A stretch of DNA of 64,000 bases from Flavobacterium flevense (GTDB lineage: Bacteria; Bacteroidota; Bacteroidia; Flavobacteriales; Flavobacteriaceae), in assembly GCF_900142775.1 (NCBI RefSeq), contig NZ_FRCC01000004.1, positions 124,001-188,000 on the forward strand, read 5' to 3'. A program made the translations under genes and the position numbers. Each line of letters begins with the position of its first letter. Positions within the stretch are counted from its first letter, which is position 1. The notes beneath the pieces were generated by a model. It was not told where the DNA came from. It did not search any database and was given only the letters and a program-made list of their open reading frames with translations. Of the stretch, positions 17,020 to 24,989 are shown in pieces.

Positions 17020-18075
17020 ATGAAAACAACATACATAGCCATTGCATTTTTAGGATTAACAGCGGCATCTTGCGGGAGCAAATTGGCAGCCGTTAGAAAA
17101 GATGCTTTGAAACCGGCAGTAGTTACACAGCCATTACCACATGATACCGATGATCCTGCTATTTGGATCAACCCTACAGACGCTACAAAAAGTATTATTA
17201 TTGGTACCGATAAAGATACCGATGGCGGATTATACGCCTTTGATTTGAACGGGAAAATCATTGGAAAATCGGAAGTTTTAATGAGACCTAACAATGTTGA
17301 TATTGCTTACGGTTTAGTAATTGACGGCAAAAAAACAGATGTTGCTGTAACGACTGAAAGGGAAAATAACAAAATCAGAATTTTTAGTCTTCCTGACTTG
17401 AAGCCTATTGATAATGGAGGAATTCCTGTTTTTGAAGGCGAACTAATGCGCGACCCTATGGGAATTGCCTTGTACACACGCCCGAGCGACCAAAAGATTT
17501 TTGCTGTGGTAGGAAGAAAAGAAGGACCTGTTAATGGTTATTTGTGGCAATACGAATTGACCGATGCCGGAAACGGAAAAGCGGGTGCAACGGTGGTACG
17601 TAAATTTGGAAACTACAGTGGTAAAAAAGAAATTGAAGCCATTGCCGTGGATAACGAATTAGGTACCATTTTATATTGCGATGAACAATTTGGAATCCGA
17701 AAATATGTAGCTGACCCAGCCGCTAAAAACGATAACGAGTTAGCCCTTTTTGGTCAAAAAGATTTTAAAGCGGATAACGAAGGAATTGCTATTTATAAAA
17801 AATCAGCAACCGAAGGTTATATTTTGGTTTCCAATCAGCAAGCCAATACTTTTATGGTGTATCCAAGAGAAGGAGCTAACGGAAATCCAAATGAATATCC
17901 GTTACTGGCTGAAATTCCAACTTCAACCATAGAATGTGATGGAGCTGATGTGACGAATGTAAATCTTGGCGGTCAGTTTCAAAACGGACTTTTTGTAGCC
18001 ATGAGCAACGGAATGACGTTTCATTATTACAATTGGGACAGTATTCAGCAATTGATTGATGCTGCTAAAAAGTAA
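17020..18075 (+). CDS. Beta-propeller phytase lipoprotein
   Basis: A 351-residue phytase of the six-bladed beta-propeller (BPP) class, which hydrolyses phytate with calcium. The signal peptide ends LTAASC with the lipid cysteine at C18, so the enzyme is membrane anchored and may be on the cell surface. Family motifs include HDTDDPAIWINPTDATKS, IIGTDKDTDGGLYAFDLNGK and PNNVDIAYGL in the N-terminal half, with EIEAIAVDNELGTILYCDEQ and ADNEGIAIYK in the second half carrying calcium- and phosphate-site acidic residues. It follows a TonB receptor gene, an arrangement that suggests phosphate scavenging by surface hydrolysis and uptake. Confidence 0.92.
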   Translation: MKTTYIAIAFLGLTAASCGSKLAAVRKDALKPAVVTQPLPHDTDDPAIWINPTDATKSIIIGTDKDTDGGLYAFDLNGKIIGKSEVLMRPNNVDIAYGLVIDGKKTDVAVTTERENNKIRIFSLPDLKPIDNGGIPVFEGELMRDPMGIALYTRPSDQKIFAVVGRKEGPVNGYLWQYELTDAGNGKAGATVVRKFGNYSGKKEIEAIAVDNELGTILYCDEQFGIRKYVADPAAKNDNELALFGQKDFKADNEGIAIYKKSATEGYILVSNQQANTFMVYPREGANGNPNEYPLLAEIPTSTIECDGADVTNVNLGGQFQNGLFVAMSNGMTFHYYNWDSIQQLIDAAKK

Positions 18076-18090
18076 GTTGTTTTTAATACG

Positions 18091-18121
18091 ACCCTATCAG
18101 GGTTTTAAACCCTGATAGGGT
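18091..18121. repeat. Perfect palindrome downstream of phytase
   Basis: ACCCTATCAGGGTTT and AAACCCTGATAGGGT form a 15-bp perfect stem around one base. It lacks a T run, so it is better read as a dispersed palindrome than as a classical terminator. Confidence 0.7.
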
Positions 18122-18134
18122 TCTGAAAATCTTT

Positions 18135-18172
18135 AAATCGCCACTTTTAGCAATAAAAAGGCGATTTTTTTT
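18135..18172 (+). terminator. Terminator of the phytase gene
   Basis: AAATCGCC and GGCGATTT form a stem followed by a run of T. Confidence 0.7.
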
Positions 18173-18202
18173 GTTATCCCCTGCCAGTATTACTGTTTAA
18201 CA

Positions 18203-18488
18203 CCTGCTCTATTGGTACGAAGTACTAATAGTATTGGTAGGTCGAACCAATAGACCACCTACTTCGTACTAATAATAGAGGTACTTAACACCAATAGTAT
18301 TGGTAGGTCGAACCAATAGACTACCTACTTCGTACTAATAATAGAGGCAGTTTAAACCAATAGTATTGGTAGGTCGAACCAATAGACGACCTAGTTAGCA
18401 CCAATAATAGAGGTACTTAATACCAATATTATTAGTACTTCGAACCAATAGACCGCTTACTTCGTACTAACAATAGAGGTATTTAACA
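18203..18488. repeat. 66-bp tandem repeat array, four units
   Basis: Four imperfect 66-bp units occupy 18225-18290, 18291-18356, 18357-18422 and 18423-18488, with a partial unit before them. Each contains a hairpin: TATTGGT, loop AGGTCGA, ACCAATA (18232-18252 in the first unit), and a second inverted segment around CTTCGTACTAATAATAG. All six frames contain stops, so it is not a repeat protein despite a period divisible by three. There are no variable spacers, so it is not a CRISPR array. Confidence 0.9.
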
Positions 18489-18582
18489 CTAGTTTTTTAG
18501 GGAAATAGAATGGACTGCTAGTATAAAGCAAATAAAAGAGGATATTCGCTTGTATAAAAATGAATAGAAATGGCTTTTAAGC

Positions 18583-18716
18583 CATTTTAAAATTTAAGTT
18601 TTCAATAGGCTTTAGCCAAAATCTAAATACGGATTGGGCTAAAGCCTTTTTCTTTTGCAAATGTTTATCATCTGGCTAAAGCCAGACGCAATTGATGAAA
18701 ACTTTAATTTTTGTAA
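18583..18716. repeat. Extended palindromic element
   Basis: AGGCTTTAGCC and GGGCTAAAGCCTTTTT form an inner hairpin at about 18608-18651. Outer arms AATTTAAGTTTTCAAT and ATTGATGAAAACTTTAATT flank it, with a CTGGCTAAAGCCAG copy between. Probably a dispersed genus-type repeat; no gene seen. Confidence 0.6.
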
Positions 18717-18825
18717 GATTTATTTATATATTTGAGAAATCATACAGTAAACAAAACATGTACATATACCATTTAAAATAAAACAGTTTGTTTTAAGTGT
18801 ATATAAATTCAATAAAACGATACCG

Positions 18826-19587
18826 TTGAAGCAACTTGAAATTAATAATAATCGAGCTCCATATATTTTTCGTTATCGTCCAGATAATAACTTTACATTG
18901 GATGAAATTTCGAACAGTTACATATATTTTCCTAACTCTGAAAAATTAAATGACCCATTTGATGCAAATTCAGAAATGTTAGATATTGTTTATACTCCAT
19001 CCGAATTTCAAATGCTATTTGAAACAGTTTTTGAAAATATGCCTTTAGAAGCTCGTCAATATTTTAAGAAGACTTTTGAAAACAAGCCAGAAGAATTATT
19101 TGCTTTTGTCAACAATAGTAAACAAGAATTTATTGGTAAGTTTGGAATAGCATGTTTTACGATTAGTGAATTGAATCTTCTCTTATGGGCTAGTTATGCA
19201 AATAATCATAAAGGACTATGTATTCAATATAACATAGAATACGATAAAGAGTATTTTTCAGGCATCAGGCAAGTAGAATATTTTAAAAACTTTGAAAAAA
19301 TAAAATATCATCCAGCTTCTAATCCAGATGGATTTCAGGATGTACTATTTAAAAAGTTTCATCTTTGGAGTAACGAATTTGAACTTCGATTATTAAAAGT
19401 AAATGAAGGCAAATTTCATCATAAAAAAGAAGCGATACGAAATATTATTTTTGGATTGAGAGCTTCGGATGAGTTCAAAAGTGAAATTGTAGAAATTATC
19501 AGATCAAAGTATCAACATGTCAAACTTTATCAACCTTTGATTTTTAAGGAATCGTTTGAAATGGGATATCAAGAACTTATACTATGA
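18826..19587 (+). CDS. DUF2971 domain protein
   Basis: A 253-residue cytoplasmic protein of the DUF2971 family, near full length. Typical blocks are YRPDNNFTLDEISN, LNDPFDANSE, FGIACFTISELNLLLWASYA with NNHKGLCIQY, and WSNEFELRLLK near residue 185. The function of the family is unknown. The TTG start at 18826 is the only one that keeps the conserved N-terminus. It is a single gene between a tandem repeat array and pckA, with a terminator behind it; the lower-GC sequence and isolation hint at an accessory gene. Confidence 0.8.
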   Translation: MKQLEINNNRAPYIFRYRPDNNFTLDEISNSYIYFPNSEKLNDPFDANSEMLDIVYTPSEFQMLFETVFENMPLEARQYFKKTFENKPEELFAFVNNSKQEFIGKFGIACFTISELNLLLWASYANNHKGLCIQYNIEYDKEYFSGIRQVEYFKNFEKIKYHPASNPDGFQDVLFKKFHLWSNEFELRLLKVNEGKFHHKKEAIRNIIFGLRASDEFKSEIVEIIRSKYQHVKLYQPLIFKESFEMGYQELIL

Positions 19588-19645
19588 ATTTCCCCGCTCG
19601 TGCGCGAATCCTTTCGCGTTCGTCCTTGGTAAAGTATATTAAACG

Positions 19646-19676
19646 AAAACCCGAAACTTTCCAGTTATCGGGTTTT
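19646..19676. terminator. Terminator between DUF2971 gene and pckA
   Basis: AAAACCCGA and TCGGGTTTT form a stem that can work for the convergent genes on both strands. Confidence 0.75.
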
Positions 19677-19698
19677 GTGTTTTATAAAAATACTGTGT

Positions 19699-21288
19699 TT
19701 ACACTTCCGGAGCTCCGTCCAGAATTTCCTCATTCGCATACGACTCAAATTGTACAAAATTTGCTTTGAATTTTGCGGCTAATTCAATCGCTTTTGTGTC
19801 ATACAAGTTTTTGTCCTCCCAGGTGTTTCTGGGATTTAATATTTCGACAGGAACATTAGGACAAGATTCCGGAATAGCCATTTTAAAAATAGCATGATTG
19901 TGGTAATCAACATGGTCTAATTCCCCGTTTAAAGCTGCCGTAATCATGGCTCGGGTGTATTTTAACTTCATTCGACTTCCCGTGCCGTAAGGACCGCCGG
20001 TCCATCCTGTGTTGATGAGCCACACTTTTACATCGGCATCTTTCATTTTTTTGCTCAGCATTTCAGCATATCTGGTAGGATGCAAAGGCATAAATGGTGC
20101 ACCAAAACAAGCCGAAAAATTAGGCTGAGGTTCTGTTACTCCAGCTTCGGTTCCTGCAATTTTTGCGGTATAACCGGATATAAAATGATAAGCCGCCTGA
20201 CCCGGAGTCAGTTTTGCTATTGGAGGTAAAATCCCAAAAGAATCGGCAGTCAGGAAAAAGATATTTTTTGGATTTCGACCAATAGAACCCGGCTGTACAT
20301 TGTGAATAAAGTCAATAGGGTAACTCACTCGTGTATTAGGAGAAATGGAAATATCGGTGTAATCGACTTCGTTAGTGTGTTTCTTGTAGACGATATTTTC
20401 CAGCAGGGCTCCTTTTTTTATCGCTCTAAAAATATCAGGTTCGTTTTCTTCGTTCAGGTTAACCACTTTAGCGTAGCAACCGCCTTCAAAATTAAAAACA
20501 GTGTTTTCGCTCGTCCAGCCATGTTCGTCATCTCCAATTAATTTTCTATTTGGGTCGGCAGAAAGTGTTGTTTTTCCGGTGCCTGATAATCCAAAGAATA
20601 TTGCGGTTTGACCATCTTCGCCCACATTGGCACTGCAATGCATGGATAAGGCATTTTTAAAAACCGGAAGAATGAAGTTTAAAGCAGAGAAGATCCCTTT
20701 TTTCATCTCGCCTGTATATCCGGTTCCGCCAATGATGATGGTTTTTCGGGTAAAATTCAATATGGCAAAATTGCTCTGGCGTGTTCCGTCAGTTTCAGGA
20801 TCAGCTAAGAAACTGGGAGCACAAATCAGCGTCCAGTCGGCAATAAAATTAGTTAGTTCTTTTTCATCCGGTCTCAAAAACATATTGTAGCAAAATAAAT
20901 TTGCCCAGGCTGTTTCGGTAATCACGCGAACATTCAATCGGTAATTAGGATCGGCACATACATAAGCATCTCTTACAAAGAGCTCTTTATTCGCTAAATA
21001 GGCTGTTAGTTTGTTATAAAGCGCATCAAATTTTGCAGGTTCAAAAGGAATATTGATATCGCCCCACCAAACTTCGTTTTCGGTAATGCTGTCTTTTACA
21101 ATAAAGCGATCCTGAGGCGAGCGACCCGAAAATTTCCCCGTATGAATGGCTAATGCTCCGGTTACCGTTTCAGTTCCTTCACCACGACTCAGAGTGATTT
21201 CATGAAGTTGATCAGCTGTTAACTGATAGTGAATTTTGGCGTTTTTAATTCCGATATTTTCAAGAGAAAACAAATTATTGACAATCAT
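19699..21288 (-). CDS. pckA: Phosphoenolpyruvate carboxykinase (ATP)
   Basis: A 529-residue ATP-dependent PEP carboxykinase, the normal length, catalysing oxaloacetate plus ATP to PEP, CO2 and ADP at the start of gluconeogenesis. The P-loop GLSGTGKTT is at 233-241, followed by the second metal-binding motif LIGDDEHGW at 250-258. Earlier blocks include TGKFSGRSPQDRF (50-62) and the substrate region IIIGGTGYTGEMKKG. It is a single gene with its own upstream region, cytoplasmic, and makes sense in an organism growing on sugar acids that feed pyruvate and C4 acids. Confidence 0.98.
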   Translation of the reverse strand: MIVNNLFSLENIGIKNAKIHYQLTADQLHEITLSRGEGTETVTGALAIHTGKFSGRSPQDRFIVKDSITENEVWWGDINIPFEPAKFDALYNKLTAYLANKELFVRDAYVCADPNYRLNVRVITETAWANLFCYNMFLRPDEKELTNFIADWTLICAPSFLADPETDGTRQSNFAILNFTRKTIIIGGTGYTGEMKKGIFSALNFILPVFKNALSMHCSANVGEDGQTAIFFGLSGTGKTTLSADPNRKLIGDDEHGWTSENTVFNFEGGCYAKVVNLNEENEPDIFRAIKKGALLENIVYKKHTNEVDYTDISISPNTRVSYPIDFIHNVQPGSIGRNPKNIFFLTADSFGILPPIAKLTPGQAAYHFISGYTAKIAGTEAGVTEPQPNFSACFGAPFMPLHPTRYAEMLSKKMKDADVKVWLINTGWTGGPYGTGSRMKLKYTRAMITAALNGELDHVDYHNHAIFKMAIPESCPNVPVEILNPRNTWEDKNLYDTKAIELAAKFKANFVQFESYANEEILDGAPEV

Positions 21289-21362
21289 AAGGCAGCTTGT
21301 TTAGTAGTTGTTAGGTTTCATATTAAAGATAAAACATATATTTTAGTTCCTCTTTTGAATTC

Positions 21363-21758
21363 CTAATTTTTATCTGACTTTTTTGTGATATTATACAGCA
21401 AAACTGCCCAGGCACTGATTAATAAAAAGCCACCAATGGGCGTTACAAAACCAATGATTTTGAAGTCAAAAAAAGGAGTAAGCTCGTTTGTTGCCAGTAA
21501 ATAAATAGAACCCGAGAATAAAACCACTCCCGAAAGCACTAAATTATAAATATTGTTTTTTGCTTTCGAAGTTAAATCAGGAATTAATCCAATGAATAAA
21601 AGAAACAAAGCGTGATACATCTGGTAGCGAACTCCAGTTTCAAAGGTGGCTAATTGTTCGATGCTGAGTACTTTTTTAAGAGCATGAGCACCAAAAGCAC
21701 CTAAAATTATAGCAATCATTCCTAATATAGCCGCTGTAATAATCGTTTTTTTATTCAT
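21363..21758 (-). CDS. DUF423 small membrane protein
   Basis: A 131-residue inner-membrane protein of the DUF423 (YgdD-like) family with four predicted helices. The N-terminus (TAAILGMIAIILGAFGAHAL) and the following LKKVLSIEQLATFETGVRYQ with MYHALFLLFIG are the conserved family signature. Its C-terminal helices include VLFSGSIYLLA and TPIGGFLLISAWAVLL. Function unknown. It lies 74 bp upstream of pckA on the same strand and may be transcribed with it. Confidence 0.93.
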   Translation of the reverse strand: MNKKTIITAAILGMIAIILGAFGAHALKKVLSIEQLATFETGVRYQMYHALFLLFIGLIPDLTSKAKNNIYNLVLSGVVLFSGSIYLLATNELTPFFDFKIIGFVTPIGGFLLISAWAVLLYNITKKSDKN

Positions 21759-21869
21759 TTTTGTTCTGTTTGAGTTTCTTACAAAAGTATTCGAAATCCA
21801 AGGAAACCAAAAGCTTTTTGGCCGATAGTTTGCCGTAATTTGTGCTAAAGTTTTGTGAAATTTTATTTG

Positions 21870-22088
21870 ACAAGTCGATTGATTTTTTACCGCAAAGCTT
21901 GCAAAGTTTTTCGCAATCTCGAAACTTCGGGACGTAAAAGTTCCTCAGAGTTACGCAAAGATTTTAAATAAAAAATAATTTGCGACCCGAGCCATAGGTT
22001 TTATTTAGCTTTTTAAAAATGATTTAACCGCAAATTACACAAATTAGCGCTAATTAATTTGTGGTAATTTGAGTAATTTGTGGTGAAT
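21870..22088. repeat. Dispersed palindromic elements in a 437-bp gap
   Basis: The gap 21759-22195 holds no gene. It has a CTCGAAACTTCGGGACG-type segment and, at 22021-22084, an inverted repeat in which AAATTACACAAATTAGCG mirrors TTTGTGGTAATTT. They resemble the intergenic repeats elsewhere in the window. Confidence 0.5.
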
Positions 22089-22195
22089 TAGACTCTTAAT
22101 GTTTGTGATACTTTAATCAGCGGTTATTTTTATTTAATGGCTATCCCTTGTCTTCCCACAAACATTTCCTTATTTTTGAGTACTATTTTCCAGCT

Positions 22196-23554
22196 ATGAG
22201 AGAAATTCTAATTATTGGTGCCGGTCGATCCGCTTCATCGCTGATTCAGTATCTTTTGGATAAATCCCAGGAAGAGCAATTGCATCTTGTTATTGCCGAT
22301 TTATCATTGGAATTAGCGCAAAAGAAAACCAATAATCATCCTAATGCGACTCCTATTGCCTTAGATATTTTGGATAAAAGTCAAAGAAAAGCCGCTATTG
22401 CAAAAGCTACTATTGTCATTTCGATGTTGCCGGCTCATTTGCATATTGAAATCGCCCGAGATTGTGTGCTTTTCAGGAAAAATCTGGTGACGGCTTCTTA
22501 TATCAGTGATGCGATGCTGACTCTGGATGAAGAAGTGAAAGAATACGGACTCATTTTTATGAACGAAATGGGCTTAGATCCCGGAATCGATCACATGAGC
22601 GCGATGAAAGTCATTGACGAAATCAGAGAAAAAGGCGGAAAAATGCTGTTATTCGAGTCTTTTTGTGGCGGACTCGTAGCTCCCGAATCGGATACGAATC
22701 TTTGGAATTACAAATTTACCTGGGCACCCCGGAATGTGGTTTTAGCAGGTCAGGGTGGTGTGGCCAAATTTCTTCAGGAAGGAACCTATAAATACATTCC
22801 GTACACCAGTTTGTTCCGTCGTACCGAATTTCTGGAAGTAGAAGGTTACGGACGATTTGAGGCCTATTCGAACAGAGATTCTTTAAAATACCGAAGCATT
22901 TATGGCTTAGACGATATTCTCACTTTGTATCGCGGGACGATTCGCCGTGTTGGTTTTTCCAAAGCCTGGAATATGTTTGTGCAACTGGGCATGACCGATG
23001 ATTCGTATATCATGGAAGACTCTGAAAACATGAGTTACCGCCAGTTTATGAATTCGTTTTTGCCGTATCATCCCACTGATTCCGTGGAGATAAAGACCCG
23101 TTTGCAGCTCAAAATTGATCCTGACGATATTATGTGGGACAAATTATTGGAGTTGGATTTGTTCAATGACAAGAAAATGGTAGGTCTTAAAAATGCCACT
23201 CCAGCCCAAATTCTCGAAAAAATCCTCAATGACAGTTGGAAACTCCAGCCCGATGACAAAGACATGATTGTGATGTATCATAAATTTGGCTATGAAATCA
23301 ACGGCAAAAAAGTACAAATGGATTCCCAAATGGTTTGTATAGGTCAAGACCAAACCTATACCGCAATGGCAAAAACCGTGGGATTGCCTGTCGCTATGGC
23401 AACCTTATTAATCCTGAACGGAAAAATTACCACTCCCGGAGTACAACTCCCTATCCTTAAAGAAGTGTATTTACCCGTTTTAAAAGAATTGGAACAATAT
23501 GGTGTTGTTTTCAAGGAACAAATGCTGCCGTATTTGGGGTATAAGTATAGTTAA
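22196..23554 (+). CDS. Saccharopine dehydrogenase family protein
   Basis: A 452-residue protein when started at the ATG at 22196; a TTG at 22148 would add 16 residues before the natural beta-strand. It opens with a Rossmann motif MREILIIGAGRSASSLIQYL and continues as a saccharopine reductase/lysine 6-dehydrogenase-like enzyme, with the catalytic-domain segment NEMGLDPGIDHMSAMKVID and the block SFCGGLVAPESDTNLWNYKF. These enzymes handle the lysine-glutamate-semialdehyde adduct in lysine degradation. The exact reaction is not certain. It is monocistronic, between two repeat-rich gaps. Confidence 0.88.
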   Translation: MREILIIGAGRSASSLIQYLLDKSQEEQLHLVIADLSLELAQKKTNNHPNATPIALDILDKSQRKAAIAKATIVISMLPAHLHIEIARDCVLFRKNLVTASYISDAMLTLDEEVKEYGLIFMNEMGLDPGIDHMSAMKVIDEIREKGGKMLLFESFCGGLVAPESDTNLWNYKFTWAPRNVVLAGQGGVAKFLQEGTYKYIPYTSLFRRTEFLEVEGYGRFEAYSNRDSLKYRSIYGLDDILTLYRGTIRRVGFSKAWNMFVQLGMTDDSYIMEDSENMSYRQFMNSFLPYHPTDSVEIKTRLQLKIDPDDIMWDKLLELDLFNDKKMVGLKNATPAQILEKILNDSWKLQPDDKDMIVMYHKFGYEINGKKVQMDSQMVCIGQDQTYTAMAKTVGLPVAMATLLILNGKITTPGVQLPILKEVYLPVLKELEQYGVVFKEQMLPYLGYKYS

Positions 23555-23596
23555 TAATTTGGCGTTTTTATTAAGTGATAAAATTAGATTTATTAA

Positions 23597-23776
23597 TTTT
23601 CTTTTTTGCTTGATCAAAAAAGAAACAAAAAAATCAAGTCTTACGCTTCCTCATCGGTCAAATTAGTTTTCGAATACTAAAAGAAAAGAACTCGTCCCGA
23701 AGCATCGGGACTCAAACAGCTTTTCTTTTTACGCATTCTTCAAACATTTGACACTCGATTGCGGAAGCTAAGGACA
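23597..23776 (+). repeat. Dispersed 180-bp repeat, copy A
   Basis: Its reverse complement is nearly identical to 42243-42423 and similar to 48797-48965. Inside are a CTTGATC hairpin with A/T-rich loop and CCCGAAGCATCGGG. No open frame is conserved among the copies. Confidence 0.85.
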
Positions 23777-23894
23777 CATCCCAATGCAACTAAACGTTAT
23801 TTAGATTATTTTTTTAGAAATAAAATGATACTTTGAAAGAGCTAAACTTTACAATCAAAGAGTGTTTTATTTAAGAAGTTTGATAAGATGATAA

Positions 23895-24050
23895 TTTGGG
23901 CGTTCCCTCGTTAAGAAAATAATATTTTAATTCTGGATTTTTCAACGAGGTCAGGCTGTACGCTATATTCCCGATTAACAAAAACTACGGCTAAAAAGCC
24001 TTGTTTTTCTAAATCGGGAGATGCCGGTTCCATCCTTAACGCAATTCAGC
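23895..24050 (+). repeat. Second dispersed repeat (GGGCGTTCCCTCGTT type)
   Basis: TTTGGGCGTTCCCTCGTT begins the element and CAACGAGGTCAGGCT lies 50 bp later. A partial inverted copy is at 28944-29010. The 680-bp gap between the two flanking genes holds this and copy A of the 180-bp repeat, and no gene. Confidence 0.65.
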
Positions 24051-24233
24051 GGTACCATTATTATTTTGTTTTTAAAGACATGATGTAATTTGTAATCATT
24101 TATTGATATATTTGGTTTGCGCAAAGTATATTAATGATTACTATAATCTAGCTTAATTTAGCAGAATATAGTGACTATATAATAATTTTTATAAATAAGT
24201 TAGAAGGTTCAACAACTAAATAAATCACAAAGT

Positions 24234-24884
24234 ATGGCTAGTGTTAATAGTTTAAATGGTACAATGACAATAAAAAATCATCCAGATGAGTGCCCTTATT
24301 GTCATAAAAAAATAACACCTGTAAATATTTATGGTTTTCGAAATTCAAAAACCAACTTATTAGACGTTTTACAGAAATGTCCAAATGAACAATGCTCACA
24401 GACTTTTATTGCATACTATTTACATATTGGTGGTAGTTCATTTGATTACATTGGGAAAACTACTCAAGGAAGTTTGCGAGGAAAGGTTTTTTCTCAAACC
24501 ATCATTGAAATTTCTCCTGCTTTTAATATTATTTATAATCAAGCTTTTACAGCTGAACAACAAGGTTTAGATGAAATTTGTGGTGTTGGTTATCGCAAAG
24601 CATTGGAATTTTTAATTAAAGAATATGCAATTAAAAATAAACCTGAAAAGAAAGATGCAATTGAAAAGAAACTTCTTGGACCTTGTATTGCTGAATATGT
24701 GGACGATAATAGAATTAAAGCAGTTGCAAAAAGGGCTGTTTGGTTAGGAAATGACGAAACACATTATATAAAAAAATGGGAAGGAAAAAATCTTGAAGAT
24801 TTGAAAAAGTTAATTGAATTAACTGTTCATTGGATTGAAATGGAAGTTTTATCCAAAAGTTTTGAAGAAGAAATGCCTGAATAG
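24234..24884 (+). CDS. DUF4145 protein with zinc ribbon
   Basis: A 216-residue protein. The N-terminus has a probable zinc ribbon, CPYCHKK at 21-27 and CPNEQC further on, followed by a helical DUF4145 core (GVGYRKALEFLIKEYAI and AVWLGNDETHYIKKWEGK). DUF4145 proteins are found alone or fused to nucleases and are sometimes near restriction or defence genes, but their function is not established and no such gene is next to this one. It is isolated between repeats, a possible accessory gene, and ends in a terminator. Confidence 0.8.
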   Translation: MASVNSLNGTMTIKNHPDECPYCHKKITPVNIYGFRNSKTNLLDVLQKCPNEQCSQTFIAYYLHIGGSSFDYIGKTTQGSLRGKVFSQTIIEISPAFNIIYNQAFTAEQQGLDEICGVGYRKALEFLIKEYAIKNKPEKKDAIEKKLLGPCIAEYVDDNRIKAVAKRAVWLGNDETHYIKKWEGKNLEDLKKLIELTVHWIEMEVLSKSFEEEMPE

Positions 24885-24912
24885 CCTAATCGTAGATAAC
24901 GCCCCAATAAAA

Positions 24913-24957
24913 AATCCGTTTACTCTTAAAAAAGGAATAAACGGATTAGTTTTTATT
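24913..24957. terminator. Terminator shared by DUF4145 and M56 genes
   Basis: AATCCGTTTA and TAAACGGATT form a 10-bp stem followed by T-rich sequence; the opposite strand has A/T runs too, so it may serve both convergent genes. Confidence 0.75.
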
Positions 24958-24989
24958 ATTTTTGTTAAAATCTGTAAGCTATTAATAAA

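Noticed and set aside
18203..18488. CRISPR array
   Set aside because: The repeats are contiguous 66-bp units without unique spacers, and no cas gene is present.
19584..19769. 61-residue open frame after the DUF2971 gene
   Set aside because: It runs through the terminator hairpin and into the end of pckA on the other strand; no family match.
22148..22195. N-terminal extension of the saccharopine-dehydrogenase-like protein from a TTG
   Set aside because: The Rossmann strand starts right at the ATG at 22196, and the 16 extra residues do not look like part of the family.
23555..24233. Insertion sequence in the 680-bp gap
   Set aside because: Repeats are present but there is no transposase frame and no target duplication could be shown.
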